A stretch of 64,000 nt of DNA from the NCBI RefSeq assembly GCF_030012215.1, contig NZ_JASCXX010000010.1, forward strand, positions 1 to 64,000. The letters are read 5' to 3'. Below the pieces are notes generated by a model. It saw only the letters and a list, made by a program, of their open reading frames with translations, ran no database searches and was not told the DNA's origin. The stretch is from Anaerobaca lacustris (lineage in GTDB: Bacteria; Planctomycetota; Phycisphaerae; Sedimentisphaerales; Anaerobacaceae). The translations under genes and the position numbers were made by a program. Of the stretch, positions 1 through 8,843 are shown piece after piece. The stretch's first letter is position 1; each line of letters starts with the position of its first letter.

Positions 1-778
1 CTAGATAGAGTCCTCGCACAACGCTGTCGTCCATTCCGGGTCGCCTGCGGGCTTGACCACTTGCCGGATCGGCGTAGTATCCGTCGGTGAGGACAAGCCC
101 TTGTCTGGGAGGCCAACGGGAGCAGGCGGTAAGAAACACGCCGTCGCGAAAAGGACGCATGAAGCGCACGCTTATGCCCCTATGCGTCGGGATCTGCACC
201 ACCGGTACGTCCTGCTCCTCGAATCGCAGTCCCATCATCATGTAGCGCATCGCACCGTTCGACGCTCGGACGCGACTGTCTTGCTCAACTCGAAGCTGCT
301 GGTCGACCTCCACAGATCTCTTGGAGCGTCCAGCACGCGCCTCCAGGCGAAAATCCTGTCCGTGGCGCTTGCACCAGAAGGTCTTCAGAATCACGCCTGA
401 CATGATATCAGGGTGACTGAATCCCAGTTCCCTCATGTGCTGGGCCAGCGGCCCGCCCTTCCATAACCCCCAGCCATTGCGGATGTTCAGGCCCAAGCCG
501 AAATGATAAATCGCCATGCCATCTTCCGATGGCATGGCGTCGATCTTGGCCAACTCTTCAGCGGACAACATCTGCTCCAGGCGTGCATGGGCCTCCGCCA
601 GGGTCCTTGGGGCGTTCTCCTGCTCTTTCTTCAGCCGCTCCGTCTCCGCGCGGATACGAGCAAGGTGTTCCTCCGGCAGCGTCGGAGGCTTCTGCGAGGC
701 CGGATTCGTGGTGCCTGCCTCCTGCGCCGCGACCAGCGAAACCAACAGCAAGACCAACAGGAACGAAACGAGGCGCAT
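1..778 (-). CDS. DUF6794-domain secreted protein, cut by window edge
   Basis: The reading frame starts at ATG 778 and stays open to the left edge, giving 259 visible residues. A hydrophobic N-terminus (MRLVSFLLVLLLVSLVAA) looks like a signal peptide, followed by a charged linker. The core contains HFGLGLNIRNGWGLWKGG and then HPDIMSGVIL, the pattern I associate with DUF6794, a domain of unknown function. The stop of the upstream gene (780-778) shares one base with this ATG, so the two are translationally coupled and share the promoter at 2097-2125. An adjacent frame has a stop at 3-1, so a frameshift near the edge would change the C-terminus. Function is unknown; family recognition is from memory. 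Confidence 0.75.
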   Translation of the reverse strand, partial: MRLVSFLLVLLLVSLVAAQEAGTTNPASQKPPTLPEEHLARIRAETERLKKEQENAPRTLAEAHARLEQMLSAEELAKIDAMPSEDGMAIYHFGLGLNIRNGWGLWKGGPLAQHMRELGFSHPDIMSGVILKTFWCKRHGQDFRLEARAGRSKRSVEVDQQLRVEQDSRVRASNGAMRYMMMGLRFEEQDVPVVQIPTHRGISVRFMRPFRDGVFLTACSRWPPRQGLVLTDGYYADPASGQARRRPGMDDSVVRGLYL

Positions 779-1992
779 CATTCTCCTCCCTCCAGACTGC
801 TCTGTGCTTCATCCGCTTCTCCCTCGGTCGGGGCAGAGGGCGTGTCGAAGACCGACGGCAGCCGGTAATCCTCCACGATCCGTATCAGTCCCGGATCCGC
901 ATCGTCGGGCAACTTCGCAGGATTGAAGTCTTTCGGCACACTGTAGCTTTCTGTCAGTCGGCCTTGCTCGATTCGCACAAAGGTGTATCCCGTCACGTGG
1001 AAGACCGTGAACGTATAACCCGGCCAGCCGGCGTCTTGTTCCGTGGCGTATCCATGCTTGATCCGGTATACACCGCTGACCCAGTTGGCATCGACCACGC
1101 CGTCGATCACACGGTCGCCGAACAGCGTGGTCAGATTGAGTTCCTCCGTATCAATGCCGTAATAGCTCAGGCCGCTATACAGCTCGATGCCCGCGATACA
1201 GAGCTTGTCGTCTTCGATCCGCCACCGACAGTGAGGCGCACCACACTTGTCCAGGTTCTCCCAGTTGTAGGGCCAGTTGAGATGCCTGTCGCCATAGAAT
1301 CCGAACAGAGGGCTCAGCCTCTCGTACCCTGTCGCCAGACGAGAGTTCAGCCCCTCGTATTCAATCTCGTCGTCCTCGCTCAGGCGGTAGTAGTAGGTGA
1401 CGTAATTGTCACTGAGGATCAGCATGCGGTACTTGGCCTTCAGCGCTTCGGACCATAGGGGCCTCGTCGCCGGTTCCGACAGGATGTCATAGTCCTCGGA
1501 CGTGATGATCTGCGTATCGACCACGTTCCCGTCTCGTATCTGGAACAAGTATGAGACATAGGCGTCCCCAATCTTCACGTAGCAGTCGAGTATGCCGCTG
1601 AACCAATCGGCGAACACCTCGCCGCTCTCCGAGGCCGGTCTGGTCTTGGACACCACCCCATACTCATTGGGCTCATATGATTCGACGACATACTTGTATC
1701 CGCCAGTGGGATCGTGGATATAATCGCCTATCCGAATCTCCGACAGATAGAATTCGTCACTCTCTATCCTCCAAACGGCAACATGCCCCCGGTAGTTACC
1801 CGTTGAATGGGCCACAAACGGGTACTCCAGTCTGTTCTCGTGGTAGTACGTTTCCAGAGGAGAAAGATACACCCAGTCCGTACGCAATTTCGTCTCGATG
1901 TCGTCGTAGTGCAGCACATCAGGCACCTGCATCGTGGCGAGCCCCGTTCCCGACACAGCCAGCAGAATCAGAATGCGGAAGGTCAGTTTCAT
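778..1992 (-). CDS. secreted protein of unknown function, 404 aa
   Basis: The protein begins with a signal peptide (MKLTFRILILLAVSGTGLATM) and continues as a soluble, aromatic- and acid-rich chain with many Tyr/Trp/Asp positions. No family is recognised. The start is supported by a GGAGGAAA-type ribosome binding site just upstream and a 17-spaced promoter at 2097-2125. It overlaps the following DUF6794 gene by one base (TGATG), so the pair is probably one exported two-protein unit. Codon use is typical of a real gene, with strong third-position GC. The acidic C-terminal tail suggests a surface or extracellular location, which is inference. Confidence 0.8.
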   Translation of the reverse strand: MKLTFRILILLAVSGTGLATMQVPDVLHYDDIETKLRTDWVYLSPLETYYHENRLEYPFVAHSTGNYRGHVAVWRIESDEFYLSEIRIGDYIHDPTGGYKYVVESYEPNEYGVVSKTRPASESGEVFADWFSGILDCYVKIGDAYVSYLFQIRDGNVVDTQIITSEDYDILSEPATRPLWSEALKAKYRMLILSDNYVTYYYRLSEDDEIEYEGLNSRLATGYERLSPLFGFYGDRHLNWPYNWENLDKCGAPHCRWRIEDDKLCIAGIELYSGLSYYGIDTEELNLTTLFGDRVIDGVVDANWVSGVYRIKHGYATEQDAGWPGYTFTVFHVTGYTFVRIEQGRLTESYSVPKDFNPAKLPDDADPGLIRIVEDYRLPSVFDTPSAPTEGEADEAQSSLEGGE

Positions 1993-2096
1993 GAGTCTTT
2001 CCTCCGACAGGCCGGCCCCGTGACAATGCAGGAACCCGGCAGCGTCCTCGACAATCGTGCTTCCACGTTCGGCACCTCTTTTCGCCTACCAATATC

Positions 2097-2125
2097 ATTG
2101 TAGCATCGCGGGGCGGAGCGGTCAA
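2097..2125 (-). promoter_or_regulatory. sigma-70-type promoter for the 1992/778 gene pair
   Basis: On the minus strand TTGACC (2125-2120) is followed after 17 bases by TACAAT (2102-2097). The predicted transcript would begin near 2090, about 100 bases before the ATG at 1992. Confidence 0.7.
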
Positions 2126-2204
2126 TATGCGATTGGGGGCCGGCGCGCCGGCGGGGTGCACTTCACGTTTGTGGGTAGATCGTCACGGGGGCTCTGCAAT
2201 CGAC

Positions 2205-2345
2205 TTTGTCATTCCGACCGGAGCGCAGCGCAGTGGAGGAATCTGGCTGCGAATGGGACATTGCCTCATCCTCGGCCAGATTTCTCCGTGCGGGCTTCGC
2301 CCCATTCGACTTCGCTCAGGGCAAGCTCTTAGTCGAAAAGACAAG
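2205..2345. repeat. dispersed intergenic repeat of the PERSR/FAQG type
   Basis: This spacer (1993-2454 has no gene) carries a sequence whose translations give the strings FRPERSAVEESGC and FDFAQGKL, typical of a dispersed intergenic repeat that creates spurious ORFs. The segment GGAGGAATCTGG plus GCGAATGG (2232-2257) recurs at 48829-48851 and in degenerate form near 49006. It is not a gene. GC-rich palindromic sequence follows at 2392-2412. Confidence 0.65.
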
Positions 2346-2454
2346 ATTCCTTCCTGGACTTGGCAGGAACCTACATACAAACACGCAGTGCACCCGCGCC
2401 GGCGGCGCGGGGGGAGCGTCGCCCGTCTGGGGGTGGGTGCCGTGCGGTTCGGGG

Positions 2455-4803
2455 TCAGCGGCGGTCGGGGGTGGTGCCTCCGATGGGGTGGCCGAAGCCG
2501 ATGTCGTCGATGTAGATCAGTCCGGCGCCGCCGGGGACGGGATTGTCCCGGTCTCCGACGCCGAGGTAGATCTTCTGGACCCCCGCGAGTCCGGTGCCGC
2601 TGAACGCCGAATACGGGATGACCCACTCTTGCCAGGTGGCGGAGGTGAGGACGGCCGGATTCGAATGCGTCGCGACCGCGACCCGCCCGATCGTGTCCTC
2701 GATCGCGACGTAGAGCGAGCCGGGATCGTTGTCCGGATGCCCGCGTACGAACAGACGCAGCGCATCGGCCCCGTGCTCCATCCAGTTCTGCGCGGTCGCC
2801 ATCGGCCGGACCGCCTCCGAATAGAATGGCGACTCGGTGTTGTCGTAGGTGAAGGGCATCGACTGGCCGCCGCCGTGGACGATGGTCTGCTCGGCAAAGG
2901 GGGCCTCCATGTATCCGACGAGCGCGCCGGTGCCGTTGTCGTACCCATCTCTCCAGATTTGATAGATGCGCCGTCCGGACTCGTCCGTGTAGCTCTCGAA
3001 GTCGTCGATCACCGCATACTCGCGCGTGGTGAAGCTCCAGATCTCGCCCTGCCACAGGCTGGGGGTCCCGGCGTCGTTGCGTTCGTCGATCCGCCAGTAA
3101 TAGGTGGTGCCGAAGTCCAGCAAGCGGAGGGCATACTCGCTCGTGCTGACCGAACCGACCAGCGCCGCGCCGGTGGCCACCATCGGCGCGCTGTTGCTGA
3201 AGTGGACTTCGTGCATGGCCGCCTCGCGGCCCGCGCTCCAGCCCAGAATCAGGTTCACATCGACCTCGGATTCGCCGTCGGCCGGCCTGGGGTGACGTGC
3301 CCGCGTGGGAATGTGGCCGAAGCGGACTTCGCTGAGGCCGTACTGATCGGCCGTGCCCCAGTTGCTGTGGACGATCAGCCGGACGTATCGGGCCGTGATG
3401 CCGCCCAAGGCAATGACGGTGTTGGCGGTGTAGTCCGGCGTGCCCGTCGCCTGGGCCAGTTGGACGTCCTTCAAGGGGCTCCACGCGGCACCGTCGCTGG
3501 AGTACTCGACGCTGACGTCCTTGAGTCCAAGCCCCACTTCGGACGGCTCGTTGTAGTTCCAGATGAGCATCTCGTGCAGTTTGCAGGCCACGTCGAACCG
3601 GTATTGAATCCAGAGAGGCTCGTTCCCGTTCGGAGCGGCCAGCCACATATCGGCCGGGGCAACCGAATGCTCGTCCTTCTCGTTGAGGCCCGAGCCGTTG
3701 ACGGCATTTGCCGGCGTCTGGCCGTCGTTCGACACGCCGTTGGTGGTCGCGACGACCTTCTCGATGAAGGGCGCATACGGCTCGACCGTGAAGCTCCAGA
3801 CGTTGCCTTTGTAGATGACGGCCTCGAAGGCGTTGACCTCGTCGACCCGCCAGTAGTAGGTCTGCCCGAGTTCCAGTTCGCTGTCGGGGACGTAAACCGC
3901 CCGACTTCGCCCCTGCCCGACGAGCACCCCCCTCGGGCTGGTTCGGCTGGCGTCGTTGACATCGGCGGCGACGGTGCCGAAGTACACGTCGTGCGCCACG
4001 GCGAACGGCCCTTCCCGCCAGCTCAGGGTGATGTCACGCGGCACCCCGGTCGCCCCGTTCGGCGGCTGGGGCGATGAGCTGCAACCGACGTTGGCCCGCA
4101 TGATCTGCCAGATCTCCACCTGGGTGACGGCGCGGTCGTAGATTCGCACCTCGTCGATGCGCCCGTCGTAGCCCGAGCCGACCAGAACGGGCAGTCCGTT
4201 ATCGCTGAACTGGCTGTTCGGGACGCCGTCGATGGTCTCGGCCCGCATCAGACCGTCGATGTAGATCTCGACGGACTCACCCGGCCGATAGATGCCGACG
4301 ACGTGGACCCAACGATCGGTCGGCAACGGCTTGGTGTCCTCGACGCGGACATACTGCGAAAAACTCGCCGCCACCCGGAACGTGGCGGTGTGCGCGTCGC
4401 CGGCAGCATCGGCCTCGATGCTCAGGTCCCACGATTCGCTGTCGCCGCCGCCTCGCTTGGTGATGATGCACCCGTCGTTCTGATGGGACCCGTTCAGGAA
4501 GACCCAAGCGGCGACGGTCATCGCGCCGGTGATCTGAAAATCGCTCGGGTCGCCAAGGTCCACGTGGGCGTCCGCCTCTCCGGGAAAGCGCAGGGCCGCG
4601 TTGGACAAGCCGTAGCGATCGGGCACCGCTTTGACGTCGCCGACAATCGTGCCGTGGTTGCCGTTGCCGCTTGCATCGACCGCGTCGCCGTCCAGCGGCC
4701 AATACCCCGCCAGTCCCGCTTTCGCATCGGCGTGGACCGCCGGCGACCATATCACAACCACCACGAGCATCGGGAACAGAATGAGAAACGCTCTGTTCGA
4801 CAT
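2455..4803 (-). CDS. LamG / discoidin-like multidomain surface protein
   Basis: A 782-aa exported protein. I chose ATG 4803 because GGAGGTG precedes it and it opens a signal peptide (MSNRAFLILFPMLVVVVIW); the frame runs further upstream but without signal features. After the signal comes a LamG/concanavalin-like domain (about 28-240: GYWPLDGDAVDASGNGNHG, then IDEVRIYDRAV), two fibronectin-like segments ending in YYWRVDEVNA and YYWRIDERND, a discoidin-like segment between them (WIQYRF, ARYVRLIVHSNWG), and a C-terminal carbohydrate-binding-like domain (VIDDFESYTDESG to IYIDDIGFG). This layout is common in planctomycete surface proteins thought to bind glycans. No catalytic motif was seen. Confidence 0.85.
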   Translation of the reverse strand: MSNRAFLILFPMLVVVVIWSPAVHADAKAGLAGYWPLDGDAVDASGNGNHGTIVGDVKAVPDRYGLSNAALRFPGEADAHVDLGDPSDFQITGAMTVAAWVFLNGSHQNDGCIITKRGGGDSESWDLSIEADAAGDAHTATFRVAASFSQYVRVEDTKPLPTDRWVHVVGIYRPGESVEIYIDGLMRAETIDGVPNSQFSDNGLPVLVGSGYDGRIDEVRIYDRAVTQVEIWQIMRANVGCSSSPQPPNGATGVPRDITLSWREGPFAVAHDVYFGTVAADVNDASRTSPRGVLVGQGRSRAVYVPDSELELGQTYYWRVDEVNAFEAVIYKGNVWSFTVEPYAPFIEKVVATTNGVSNDGQTPANAVNGSGLNEKDEHSVAPADMWLAAPNGNEPLWIQYRFDVACKLHEMLIWNYNEPSEVGLGLKDVSVEYSSDGAAWSPLKDVQLAQATGTPDYTANTVIALGGITARYVRLIVHSNWGTADQYGLSEVRFGHIPTRARHPRPADGESEVDVNLILGWSAGREAAMHEVHFSNSAPMVATGAALVGSVSTSEYALRLLDFGTTYYWRIDERNDAGTPSLWQGEIWSFTTREYAVIDDFESYTDESGRRIYQIWRDGYDNGTGALVGYMEAPFAEQTIVHGGGQSMPFTYDNTESPFYSEAVRPMATAQNWMEHGADALRLFVRGHPDNDPGSLYVAIEDTIGRVAVATHSNPAVLTSATWQEWVIPYSAFSGTGLAGVQKIYLGVGDRDNPVPGGAGLIYIDDIGFGHPIGGTTPDRR

Positions 4804-5108
4804 GTCCGCACCTCCATACGAATGCAGCGACCGGGTGAGCAGGCCGTTCCACGCAGATCTGAGGAATCGACTCCACGACACACCACCGATGATATCATAA
4901 AACTGGGTTCGATTCCAACGTTTCCGGCCGGTCTGTTCGCCGCCGTCTGGGCCGGGGCCGGTCGGAATCGGGACAGAAGGGTCGAAATCCGGGGCCGGGC
5001 AGGGTATGCTGTGGGGGCCGGGCCGAGGGTAGGGCCCGGCGATCGGCCGGCCAAGACCGACCAACGTGGAGACAAGGAACGGATCGCGAAAGGAGTGGTG
5101 GCAGACAG
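4804..5108. other. divergent intergenic region
   Basis: The spacer lies between the minus-strand LamG gene and the plus-strand sulfatase. It contains the perfect palindrome ATGATATCAT (4889-4898), which could be an operator for the LamG gene, but no convincing -35/-10 pair was found for either gene. No ORF here has a good ribosome binding site. Confidence 0.4.
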
Positions 5109-6548
5109 ATGAACCGTCGCGCATTCTTGAAGGCCGCCGGAGCGGGCCTCTGCCTGGCCGGTATGAGAGGCCCGAGGGCGGCCGCCGACGTCGCCCCGAA
5201 GAAACCCAATATCGTACTGGTCATGGCCGACGACCAGGGCTGGGGCGACATGGCCTACAACGGCCACCCGACGCTCAAGACGCCGAACTTCGACGAGATG
5301 GCCCGCACCGCCCTGCGGTTCGACCGCTTCTACGCGGCGGCCCCGGTCTGCACGCCGACGCGCGGCAGCGTGATGACGGGCCGGCACCCGAACCGGTTCG
5401 GCTGCTTCAAGTGGGGCCATTCGCTGCGGCCGCAGGAAGTGACGATCGCCGAGGCGCTCCGCGTCGGCGGCTACACCACCGGCCATTTCGGCAAGTGGCA
5501 CCTCGGCTCGGTGGTCAAGGGCAGCCCCGTGAACCCCGGCGCCAGCGGGTTCGACGAGTGGCTGTCGGCGCCGAACTTCTTCGACAACGATCCGATCCTC
5601 AGCCGGGAAGGAACCGCGGTTCAGATGCACGGCGAAAGCTCGATGGTCACGGTCGACGCCGCCATCGAATTCATCCGCAAGCACGCCGACTCGCCCTGGC
5701 CGTTTCTGGCGGTGGTGTGGTTCGGCTCGCCGCACCTGCCGCACGAGGCCGTCGAGGAAGACCGCGCGATCTACGACGACCTGGACGAGAAGCTCCAGCA
5801 CTTCTACGGTGAGATCACCGGCATGGACCGCGCCTTCGGCAGGCTGCGAGCCGAGCTGCGCACCCTCGGCATCCACCAGAACACGATTCTGTGGTATTGC
5901 AGCGACAACGGCGGTCTGCCCGGCGTCGGCGCCACCGGCGGCCGGGGCAAGAAAGGCGACATCTACGAAGGCGGCTTGCGTGTCCCGGCTCTGCTCGAAT
6001 GGCCCGCCGCCCTACGGCAGCCACGTGCGACCGATGTCCCGTGCAACACGTCGGACATCTACCCGACCCTGCTGGAGATTGCGGGCGTCACGGTGGACAA
6101 CCAGCCGCCGCTGGACGGGGTCAGCCTGGTCCCGCTGATCCAGGGCAGGATGGCCTCGCGGCCCATGCCGATGGGGTTCTGGGACCATCCCACGCCCGGC
6201 GTGCGGACCCCGAGCAAGGAATGGATGGCGAGCCTGCTCCAAGCACAGAAGGAAGGCAGGGCCGTCGACGATCCATCCCGGCTGCGACTGGACGCCGGCG
6301 AGATCACCAGGAAGCACCCCGAGGAGCATTTCCCCGGCCACGCCGCCTGGCTCGACTGGCCCTGGAAGCTGCATCGAATGGAAAAGGACGACCGCGTGAC
6401 ATTCGAGTTGTACAACCTTGCCCGCGATCCGCAGGAAGACGACGACCTTCTCGAACGGGACCCCGAACTGGCATCGGTCATGAAGACGCGGCTTGAAGCG
6501 TGGCTCGCGTCCGTCGTGCGGAGCCTCAACGGCGCCGACTACAGATAA
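5109..6548 (+). CDS. sulfatase, formylglycine-dependent, exported
   Basis: A 479-aa sulfatase that should hydrolyse a sulfate ester, probably on an algal or other sulfated glycan. The N-terminus (MNRRAFLKAAGAG) is a Tat-like signal. Metal-binding DDQGWGD is at 41-47, and the C-x-P-x-R maturation motif is CTPTR at 81-85, so Cys81 would become formylglycine. GHFGKWHLG and the later CSDNGG complete the family signature. Length fits arylsulfatase-type enzymes. AGGAG lies 13 bases upstream of the ATG. The true substrate cannot be read from sequence. It stands alone, facing the divergent LamG gene. Confidence 0.93.
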   Translation: MNRRAFLKAAGAGLCLAGMRGPRAAADVAPKKPNIVLVMADDQGWGDMAYNGHPTLKTPNFDEMARTALRFDRFYAAAPVCTPTRGSVMTGRHPNRFGCFKWGHSLRPQEVTIAEALRVGGYTTGHFGKWHLGSVVKGSPVNPGASGFDEWLSAPNFFDNDPILSREGTAVQMHGESSMVTVDAAIEFIRKHADSPWPFLAVVWFGSPHLPHEAVEEDRAIYDDLDEKLQHFYGEITGMDRAFGRLRAELRTLGIHQNTILWYCSDNGGLPGVGATGGRGKKGDIYEGGLRVPALLEWPAALRQPRATDVPCNTSDIYPTLLEIAGVTVDNQPPLDGVSLVPLIQGRMASRPMPMGFWDHPTPGVRTPSKEWMASLLQAQKEGRAVDDPSRLRLDAGEITRKHPEEHFPGHAAWLDWPWKLHRMEKDDRVTFELYNLARDPQEDDDLLERDPELASVMKTRLEAWLASVVRSLNGADYR

Positions 6549-6883
6549 GCGGCCACGAGCGCGAGAAGGAGGAAAGATCCCAATAGAGGCGTCCACAGAC
6601 CCTCGGCCCGTATATAAGGCGTCCGTCACGACGTCGATGTGGACGAAAAAAAACGCCTCAGAGAAGAATTTTCCTCCTGCGTCCGGTGACGCCGCCGCAC
6701 TCCGAAGAAGGCCGCCCCCCGGACAGAGAGTTGAACCACCCCGTTTCTTTCGTGAAAAACGCGGTTTCTGGTGCGATCACGACCCGACACACCCTCAGGA
6801 CAACAGCCGGGTGACCGGGCAACGGCGCCGTGAAAGATTTCGTCGGTCCAAGTATTTTCTTTGTGGCATTGGCGCGGGCAAGG

Positions 6884-6968
6884 TGCTATTATAAGGCCAT
6901 TGGATTTGCCTCTTAGCCCCCGCATAGTCTCGCTTCCTCTCCCTCATCAAATTGCGGGGGCTCTTTTT
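6884..6968 (+). ncRNA. candidate small RNA or leader ending in an intrinsic terminator
   Basis: An extended -10 (TGC-TATTAT, 6884-6892) is followed by a perfect 10-bp stem: AGCCCCCGCA (6915-6924) pairs with TGCGGGGGCT (6953-6962), then CTTTTTG. The 28-base loop is pyrimidine-rich and includes TTCCTCTCCCTC, complementary to a strong Shine-Dalgarno sequence. No gene lies between 6549 and 7107, so this is either the sulfatase terminator or a roughly 70-nt stand-alone RNA. No -35 was recognised. Confidence 0.4.
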
Positions 6969-7030
6969 GTCCACAGTCGGACCCGTTCGTTCCTCGCGAT
7001 CCTGGCGGCAAAAATACGTAGTTCCCCCAA

Positions 7031-7058
7031 TTGACCGGGGCGGCGTGTGACCTATGGT
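7031..7058 (+). promoter_or_regulatory. promoter for the 30-aa membrane peptide
   Basis: TTGACC (7031-7036) is followed after 16 bases by TATGGT (7053-7058). The -10 sits in TATGGTTTATATAG (7053-7066), which recurs with one change at 35330-35343 ahead of another small membrane protein gene. Confidence 0.55.
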
Positions 7059-7107
7059 TTATATAGGAGCCCCAAGCTATGGACGGTATCGGCGAAGGAG
7101 TGACGGC

Positions 7108-7200
7108 ATGACTGTAAACCGAGTGGAACTGGCAATCATGGCGACGGTCCTGACCGTCGGCATCATCATCATACTGAGTTTCCTGCTCGCCGGCACATAG
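7108..7200 (+). CDS. 30-aa single-span membrane peptide
   Basis: A very short gene: ATG 7108 to TAG 7200. It has a strong ribosome binding site (GAAGGAG, 7094-7100) seven bases before the ATG and a promoter at 7031-7058. The peptide has a short polar N-terminus (MTVNRVELA), then one continuous hydrophobic segment (residues 9-27, with four Ile in a row) and a Gly-Thr end, so it should be a small transmembrane protein. An imperfect GC hairpin (7206-7245) follows the stop. No homologue is recognised. The combination of promoter, ribosome binding site and membrane span argues for a real small protein, but conservation has not been checked. Confidence 0.6.
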   Translation: MTVNRVELAIMATVLTVGIIIILSFLLAGT

Positions 7201-7330
7201 CCGCTGGGACGCCGGGAGGGTCTTCCACAAACCCCGGCGCGTCCCCCTGCCATTGCCTCACACGACGCAGTCGCCGTCCATCACGATTCGCTCGCACGCC
7301 GACAGAAAACTCGCAATCCCGCGGACGAGA

Positions 7331-7339
7331 TGCTATCCT
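7331..7339 (+). promoter_or_regulatory. possible extended -10 for the Gfo/Idh/MocA gene
   Basis: TGC-TATCCT (7331-7339) resembles an extended -10 element and lies about 80 bases before the start codon at 7421. The -35 position (TCGCAA) is poor, so this is tentative. Confidence 0.3.
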
Positions 7340-7420
7340 GTGAGAGGTCTGCCCGGCGGCTCGCCAGGGCGGGAAAGAGACTTCAGGTCGGGATTGACAG
7401 ATGCACCGAGGAGAGCAGCC

Positions 7421-8833
7421 ATGACCGCTCGAAAGACCGATGCCGACAACGTACGGAAATCCATGACGCGTCGAGACGTCCTGGGCGCAGCCGCGACGGT
7501 CGCCGCCTTCACCGTGGTCCCCCGCCACGTCCTGGGCGGGCCGGGCAACACGCCGCCCAGCGAGAAGGTCAGCGTCGCCATCATCGGCACCGGCGGCCAG
7601 GGCATCGTCAACATGAAGCAGTTGTTCAGCGAACCAGCCGCCCGTGTCACGGCCCTGTGCGACATCAACACCGAGAGCGACTACAGCATGTTCTACTACG
7701 GCGGCACCGCCGGACTCAAGCCGGCCGTCGATCTCGTCCGCCAGCAGTATGGCGAGCCCTGCCCGACCTACCACGACTACAACGAGATGCTCGACAAGGA
7801 AGACATCGATGCCGTCCTGCTCGCGACGCCCGACCATTCGCACGCCATCATCTCGCTGGCGGTGATCGCCAAGGGCAAGCACCTCTACTGCGAGAAGCCG
7901 CTCTGCCGTACCGTGTATGAGACCCGCGTCGTCACCGAGGCCGCCCGCAAGGCCGGCGTCGCCACCCAGCTCGGCAACTTCGGCCATTCCAGCGAAGACA
8001 TTCGTCTGACCTGCGAATGGATCTGGGACGGCGCGATCGGCGAGGTCCGCGAAGTCCACTCGTGGACCAGCACCGGGGCCAACCGCTGGACCCCGCTGAA
8101 GGAACGTCCGAAAGAAACGCCGCCGGTGCCGGCCGGCTTCGACTGGGACCGATGGCTCGAACCGGTTCCCGCGCGGCCGTACCATCCCGACTATGCGCCG
8201 GTTCGCTGGCGGGCCTGGTGGCAGTTTGGCTCCGGCACGATCGGCGATTTCGCCTGTCACCACCTGGACCCGGCCTTCTGGGCGTTGAAGCTGGACGAAT
8301 GCAAAGGGTTCAGCATCGAGGCCAGTTCTTCCGGCACGACGGAAGAGACGTGCCCGGCCGCTTCGCTGATCTATTTCGACGTCCCCGCCCGCGCGGGCAT
8401 GGGGCCGGTGCGCATCACGTGGTACGAGGGCGGCGTGATGCCTCCTCGTCCGGCCGAACTCGAAGCGGGCCGCAGCCTGGGCGAGCACGGCATTCTCTTC
8501 GTCGGCAGCAAGGGCTCCATTCTCGGCGAGGGTTGGGGCCGGTCGCCCCGCATCATCCCCGAATCGAAGATGCGCGCGTACAAGCGGCCGCCCAGAACGC
8601 TGCCGCGCGTCGCGGGCCATCACAGCAACTGGCTCGACGCCTGCCGGGGCAAGGCCAGGACGACCACGCACTTCGACTACGCCGGTCCGCTGACGGAATT
8701 CGTGCTGATGGGCAACGTCGCCCTGCGAGCGGGCAAGAAGCTCGACTTCGACTGGAAGGCCATGAACGTCACGAATGCCCCCGAGGTCAACGCGTTCATC
8801 CAGCCCGACTATCGCGAAGGACGCACTTTGTAG
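7421..8833 (+). CDS. Gfo/Idh/MocA family oxidoreductase, Tat-exported
   Basis: A 470-aa NAD(P)-dependent oxidoreductase of the Gfo/Idh/MocA family. ATG 7421 follows GAGGAG; an in-frame upstream start at 7253 lacks a ribosome binding site. The N-terminus carries a twin-arginine signal (MTRRDVLGAAATVAAF), then the Rossmann motif VAIIGTGGQG. LLATPDHSHA and CEKPLCRTVYE form the family's catalytic signature. C-terminal features (GGVMPPRPAEL, GSKGSILGEGWGRSPRIIPE) match the planctomycete exported subfamily, whose substrates are mostly unknown. The nitrilase gene begins 10 bases after the stop, so the two are co-transcribed. It is closely similar in design to the protein encoded at 51339-52757. Confidence 0.92.
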   Translation: MTARKTDADNVRKSMTRRDVLGAAATVAAFTVVPRHVLGGPGNTPPSEKVSVAIIGTGGQGIVNMKQLFSEPAARVTALCDINTESDYSMFYYGGTAGLKPAVDLVRQQYGEPCPTYHDYNEMLDKEDIDAVLLATPDHSHAIISLAVIAKGKHLYCEKPLCRTVYETRVVTEAARKAGVATQLGNFGHSSEDIRLTCEWIWDGAIGEVREVHSWTSTGANRWTPLKERPKETPPVPAGFDWDRWLEPVPARPYHPDYAPVRWRAWWQFGSGTIGDFACHHLDPAFWALKLDECKGFSIEASSSGTTEETCPAASLIYFDVPARAGMGPVRITWYEGGVMPPRPAELEAGRSLGEHGILFVGSKGSILGEGWGRSPRIIPESKMRAYKRPPRTLPRVAGHHSNWLDACRGKARTTTHFDYAGPLTEFVLMGNVALRAGKKLDFDWKAMNVTNAPEVNAFIQPDYREGRTL

Positions 8834-8843
8834 GAGGCACGCG

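Noticed and set aside
53-400. 115-codon plus-strand ORF at the left edge
   Set aside because: It is antisense to the DUF6794 frame, which has recognisable conserved residues.
2206-4077. 623-codon plus-strand ORF beginning FRPERSAVEESGC
   Set aside because: It starts in a dispersed repeat and runs antisense to the LamG gene.
4804-5124. 107-codon N-terminal extension of the LamG protein
   Set aside because: The signal peptide begins at ATG 4803 with a good ribosome binding site; the extension has no conserved or signal features.
6869-6886. Possible -24/-12 element near TTGGCGCGGGC
   Set aside because: The GG to GC distance is wrong by two bases for sigma-54.
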